This document shows, one piece after another, positions 61,370 through 64,000 of a stretch of DNA of 64,000 nt (position 1 is its first letter; each line of letters begins with the position of its first letter). This DNA comes from CAZKUN01 sp964555935 (GTDB lineage Bacteria; Armatimonadota; Zipacnadia; Zipacnadales; VGFC01). The notes below the pieces were generated by a model. That model had not been told where the DNA came from. It saw nothing but the letters and a program-made list of their open reading frames with translations, and ran no database searches. Location of the stretch: NCBI GenBank assembly GCA_964555935.1, contig CAZKUN010000014.1, positions 12,948 to 76,947 of the forward strand, written 5' to 3'. A program made the translations under genes and the position numbers.

Positions 61370-63766
61370 ATGTGTTGCGATCTTCGTCGGCGTCGACAGG
61401 ATCCCCATGCCTGCCGCAAGCACGTGGTCTTCGGCGGTGGTCTTGCTGAGCTGGAAGACGGTGAATCCCTGCGCGCCCATCTCGCGGGCGAGGGCGATCT
61501 GGTTCACCATCTGATCCGCCGGCAGTCCGGGCGCCGAGGCCCCGATCCCGGGGTAGATGGGGCACTCCCCGTCGATCTGCGCGACCTGGCGCGCGACGGT
61601 GCGCGCGAAGGCGCTGTCGCTCGCGTTGTAGTCCATGGGGCAGACGAAGTCGAGATAGCCCTCTTGCACCCAGAGCAACCAGTCCTGGCCGATGGATTTC
61701 CTGGTGGTTGGGTAGTTGCTGAAGACGGCGGCGCTGATCTTGCAGTCCGGCTTGATCTTCCGGACTTCCTCGCTGGTCGTTCTGACCAGCCGCGTGATCT
61801 GGTCGCAGCGCCAGTCGCGGTACTTCTGCATCAGGTCGCCCCGGTAGCACTGCATCGGCCAATCGTCGACCGTCTCGCCCGAGGCTTGCTGGAAGCGGTC
61901 CAGGCAACCATCGCAGTAGCACACGCTCTCGCCGAGATAGCGGATGTAGTCGAAATGCACGCCGTCGACGTCGTACTTTTCGGCGACCTCGACCATCGTC
62001 TTCAACTCGAGTTCGTAGTTCTCCGGGTGCGACGGACAGAGCCAGTCAATCGGGTTGCCGTTGTAGTCGAACATCGTGCGCTCGGCGGCGCGGAGTTCGT
62101 CAATGAACTCCTGGGGCGCGGTGGCGAGATTCCAGTTGACCTTCCAGGCGTGGACCTCGATGCCGCGCGCGTGAGCCGCCTCGACGCAGTCGGCGATGGC
62201 GTCGCCATATTGCTCGAACTTGGAGGAGTGGGGGAGATACTCGCTGTCGTAGTGGGCGACGCCGGCCCACCACATGTTCGGCACGATGGCGTTGAAACCG
62301 TTGGCCTTCAGGATGTCGAGCGACTTCGCCCAGCCCTCGCCGGGGTAAGCGCCATAGCCGGAGTGCTCCCACATCGCGCGGAACTCGCCGTCGCGCGGCT
62401 CTTGGCTGAGCAGGTAAGCTGAGCGGAAGTTCTGGTGGGCTTGGCCAGCCAGGTCGCAGGCCTCGGCAAACTCCTCATCGCCGACGGCCGTCATCGCGTC
62501 TCGCAGTAGTGCTTCGCCGGCGGCGATGTTGGTCGCGGACGGCGCGCCATCATCGATGGCGGCCTTGAGCGCGTCGAGGTCGCGGTATGGCCCGACCCTC
62601 GCCACTCTCGCCAGGAGCTTCTCGGACTTGCGTTCCCACACGTCGGGCACGAAGTGGCCGATCAGCGCGGTCATCGCCTGGGCTTTATCGACGGCGCCGG
62701 CGGGCGTCAATACGTGCCCGAGGTAGACGCCTGTATCGCTCAGGATCATCGCGCCGCCCGCGCGCGTGCCGTCAGGGCTTTCCCACCAACCGATGGTCTG
62801 CGCGTCGTCACGTGCCGGCTCCACGATGTTGGCGTTCCACGAGTGTTGAGTCATCGCTCCGGGGAGGCCGCCAACCACGTCCGCCTCGAAGGCGACGAGG
62901 GCCAACTCCTCCGCATCGGTCTGCTTCAGGTACTGCATGGCGCCTACCCCGAGCGCGTCCGCGAGCCCGCTGCTCAAGCTGTAATAGGCGAAGACCTTGC
63001 CGCCGCCATCGATGAACTCGATCGCCTTCGCCTCGACTTCAGCATCCATCGACGGGGCGTATGCGAAGATGGCCAGCGCGCGGCTATCGAGCGCGCCGTC
63101 GAGAATGTCCTCGTCAGTCAACGCGTCTACTGTTATGCCGGCATCGGTCAGGAGCGTGCCCATGTCGCGGGCAAAGTTGGTGATCGACTTGGCTTCGTTG
63201 GGGACGGTCTCGATCGACTTCGTGCTGATGATCACCGCGATGTCGGATGAGTAGGCCTTGAGATTGTCGACGGCCACGAAGCTGTCGCTCTCAGAGCCCT
63301 TCCACTCGCTCAGACGGATGCCATCGATCTGTGACCATCCCGCGGGCGTGCCCTCGATGTTGAAGTCGGACTTCACCAACTTCACAGTGTTCCAGCCCGG
63401 CTCCTGGGATAGCTGGGTGCCGTACCAGCCATCTCCGGAGCGGAAGTACATGCTGAAGTGGCTGAACGGGCCTGGGTCATCGACGAAGACGTCGATGGAG
63501 AGACGGCCGTAGCTGCTGAGATCGAGCGCAGTGTTGACGTCATGCATGGTGCGCTCGACGTCACGGGTGAAGATGCAGGGAATCCGCACTGCCTTGCCGT
63601 CGTCGTGGTCGATGAGCGTGACAGGATCGGTGTCTCTCCCGGCCTGCCACGCGGCCTGAGCCGCGGCGTCGTCGGCGAAGTCGAAGTCCTGAAGCATGAT
63701 CTCATCGGCCAGCCCGGTGGCTGACACGACCAGCATCGCGCAGACTGCGAATGCAAGTGATCGCAT
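61367..63766 (-). CDS. Secreted GHL10-type (family 10-like) glycosyl hydrolase
   Basis: The protein is 799 residues with a signal peptide ending at TGLAD. Residues 22-170 are a carbohydrate-binding jelly-roll region (MLQDFDFADDAAAQAAWQ; FSHFSMYFRSGDGWYGTQ). A GATase/Rossmann-like part follows, then from about residue 455 the GHL10 (PF02638) barrel: FRAMWEHSGYGAYPGEGW, NGFNAIVPNMWWAGVAHY, GIEVHAWKVNWNLATAP, VDGVHFDYIRYLG with the conserved Asp, and LDFVCPMDYNASDSAF. A Cys-containing loop (SVCYCDGCLDRF) follows the catalytic strand. It hydrolyses an unknown glycan outside the cell. The stop codon is supplied by the repeat element. Confidence 0.87.
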   Translation of the reverse strand: MRSLAFAVCAMLVVSATGLADEIMLQDFDFADDAAAQAAWQAGRDTDPVTLIDHDDGKAVRIPCIFTRDVERTMHDVNTALDLSSYGRLSIDVFVDDPGPFSHFSMYFRSGDGWYGTQLSQEPGWNTVKLVKSDFNIEGTPAGWSQIDGIRLSEWKGSESDSFVAVDNLKAYSSDIAVIISTKSIETVPNEAKSITNFARDMGTLLTDAGITVDALTDEDILDGALDSRALAIFAYAPSMDAEVEAKAIEFIDGGGKVFAYYSLSSGLADALGVGAMQYLKQTDAEELALVAFEADVVGGLPGAMTQHSWNANIVEPARDDAQTIGWWESPDGTRAGGAMILSDTGVYLGHVLTPAGAVDKAQAMTALIGHFVPDVWERKSEKLLARVARVGPYRDLDALKAAIDDGAPSATNIAAGEALLRDAMTAVGDEEFAEACDLAGQAHQNFRSAYLLSQEPRDGEFRAMWEHSGYGAYPGEGWAKSLDILKANGFNAIVPNMWWAGVAHYDSEYLPHSSKFEQYGDAIADCVEAAHARGIEVHAWKVNWNLATAPQEFIDELRAAERTMFDYNGNPIDWLCPSHPENYELELKTMVEVAEKYDVDGVHFDYIRYLGESVCYCDGCLDRFQQASGETVDDWPMQCYRGDLMQKYRDWRCDQITRLVRTTSEEVRKIKPDCKISAAVFSNYPTTRKSIGQDWLLWVQEGYLDFVCPMDYNASDSAFARTVARQVAQIDGECPIYPGIGASAPGLPADQMVNQIALAREMGAQGFTVFQLSKTTAEDHVLAAGMGILSTPTKIATH

Positions 63767-63873
63767 GGGTCTCTCCCTGATGCCTGGAGCTATGGTGGTC
63801 TAGCATGTATGCGCCGAAAGTTGGGCAATTCCCTTGGCGGCCCGGGCACTCAGGCGGGAGCCCTCAAACACGA

Positions 63874-63904
63874 AGAGCGGGAGGCGCTTGGCGCCTCCCG
63901 CTCT
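63874..63904 (-). terminator. Perfect 14-bp hairpin near the right edge
   Basis: AGAGCGGGAGGCGC pairs exactly with GCGCCTCCCGCTCT around TTG. On the minus strand it is followed by TTCGTGTTTG, which is moderately T-rich. It lies 30 bases past the stop of a minus-strand frame that enters from the right. The rest of 63767-63933 holds no gene. Confidence 0.7.
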
Positions 63905-63933
63905 CTTGGCTTGGTCTAGTTGCGCGTGGCCTG

Positions 63934-64000
63934 CTACGGCTTCTTGACCCGCATTGCCCATATGAGCAGGGAGGTTTTCGGTAGAGGTGCCAAGAAACTG
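63934..64000 (-). CDS. Possible 3' end of a gene entering from the right edge
   Basis: One minus-strand frame is open from the edge to TAG at 63934, giving 21 residues ending LLIWAMRVKKP. The strong hairpin 30 bases downstream supports a gene end here. The piece is too short to identify, and another frame across this stretch is also open, so the call is weak. Confidence 0.3.
   Translation of the reverse strand, partial: SFLAPLPKTSLLIWAMRVKKP

Overview
The window looks like a scaffold from an uncultivated, high-GC, diderm bacterium. The best taxonomic clue is the prepilin-like protein at 20231-20935: its N-terminus (FTLIELLVVIAIIAILAA followed by ILFPVFARAREKARQ) and H-X9-DG C-terminus are typical of Armatimonadota and, more loosely, Planctomycetes-like lineages. 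An apolipoprotein N-acyltransferase (lnt) and a lipobox protein support an outer membrane. Two runs of ten Ns (5854-5863 and 30865-30874) are scaffold joins, as expected for a metagenome-assembled genome.

The left third (1-21.6 kb) is mostly plus strand and holds recognisable cell functions: the end of a sugar-phosphate isomerase/epimerase, a two-domain M16 peptidase, a 6-phospho-3-hexuloisomerase, a bifunctional Rel (p)ppGpp enzyme interrupted by a gap, a secreted protein of the family often mislabelled asparagine synthetase B, an acetyl-CoA synthase with a complete A-cluster cysteine set but no CODH neighbours, and an iron block (DtxR-type regulator, feoA, feoB, FeoB-associated Cys-rich peptide). 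Secreted proteins are mixed in: a matrixin-like protease, a three-module prepeptidase-type protein and a beta-propeller nested in a LamG domain.

From 22 to 63.8 kb the window is an accessory glycan-oriented secretome. It has about fifteen large exported proteins: TIM-barrel hydrolases, (alpha/alpha) barrels, parallel beta-helices, PQQ/WD40/FG-GAP propellers and LamG modules. They lie in short strand-coherent operons with cytoplasmic partners: two uroporphyrinogen-decarboxylase-family proteins, a Gfo/Idh/MocA oxidoreductase, an HD-domain protein and a spore-photoproduct-lyase-like radical SAM protein. I see no SusC/SusD pair and no sugar transporter.

The most unusual signal is a dispersed intergenic element of 55-99 bp found at seven places. 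It carries a GTAG-headed perfect hairpin (GTCGAAGCT.. or GTCGGATCT.. type) inside terminal inverted repeats that begin TAG and end CTA. In five copies the terminal TAG is the stop codon of a flanking gene; at 47348-47402 both ends serve as stops for two convergent genes. Comparing the tandem paralogs at 37776 and 39059 shows the element sits exactly at the native stop position. Other points of interest are reciprocal nesting of LamG and propeller domains, a secreted methyltransferase-propeller-LamG fusion, a duplicated 47-bp leader in front of two secreted-protein genes, a probable AUA start codon, and a truncated propeller-gene remnant.
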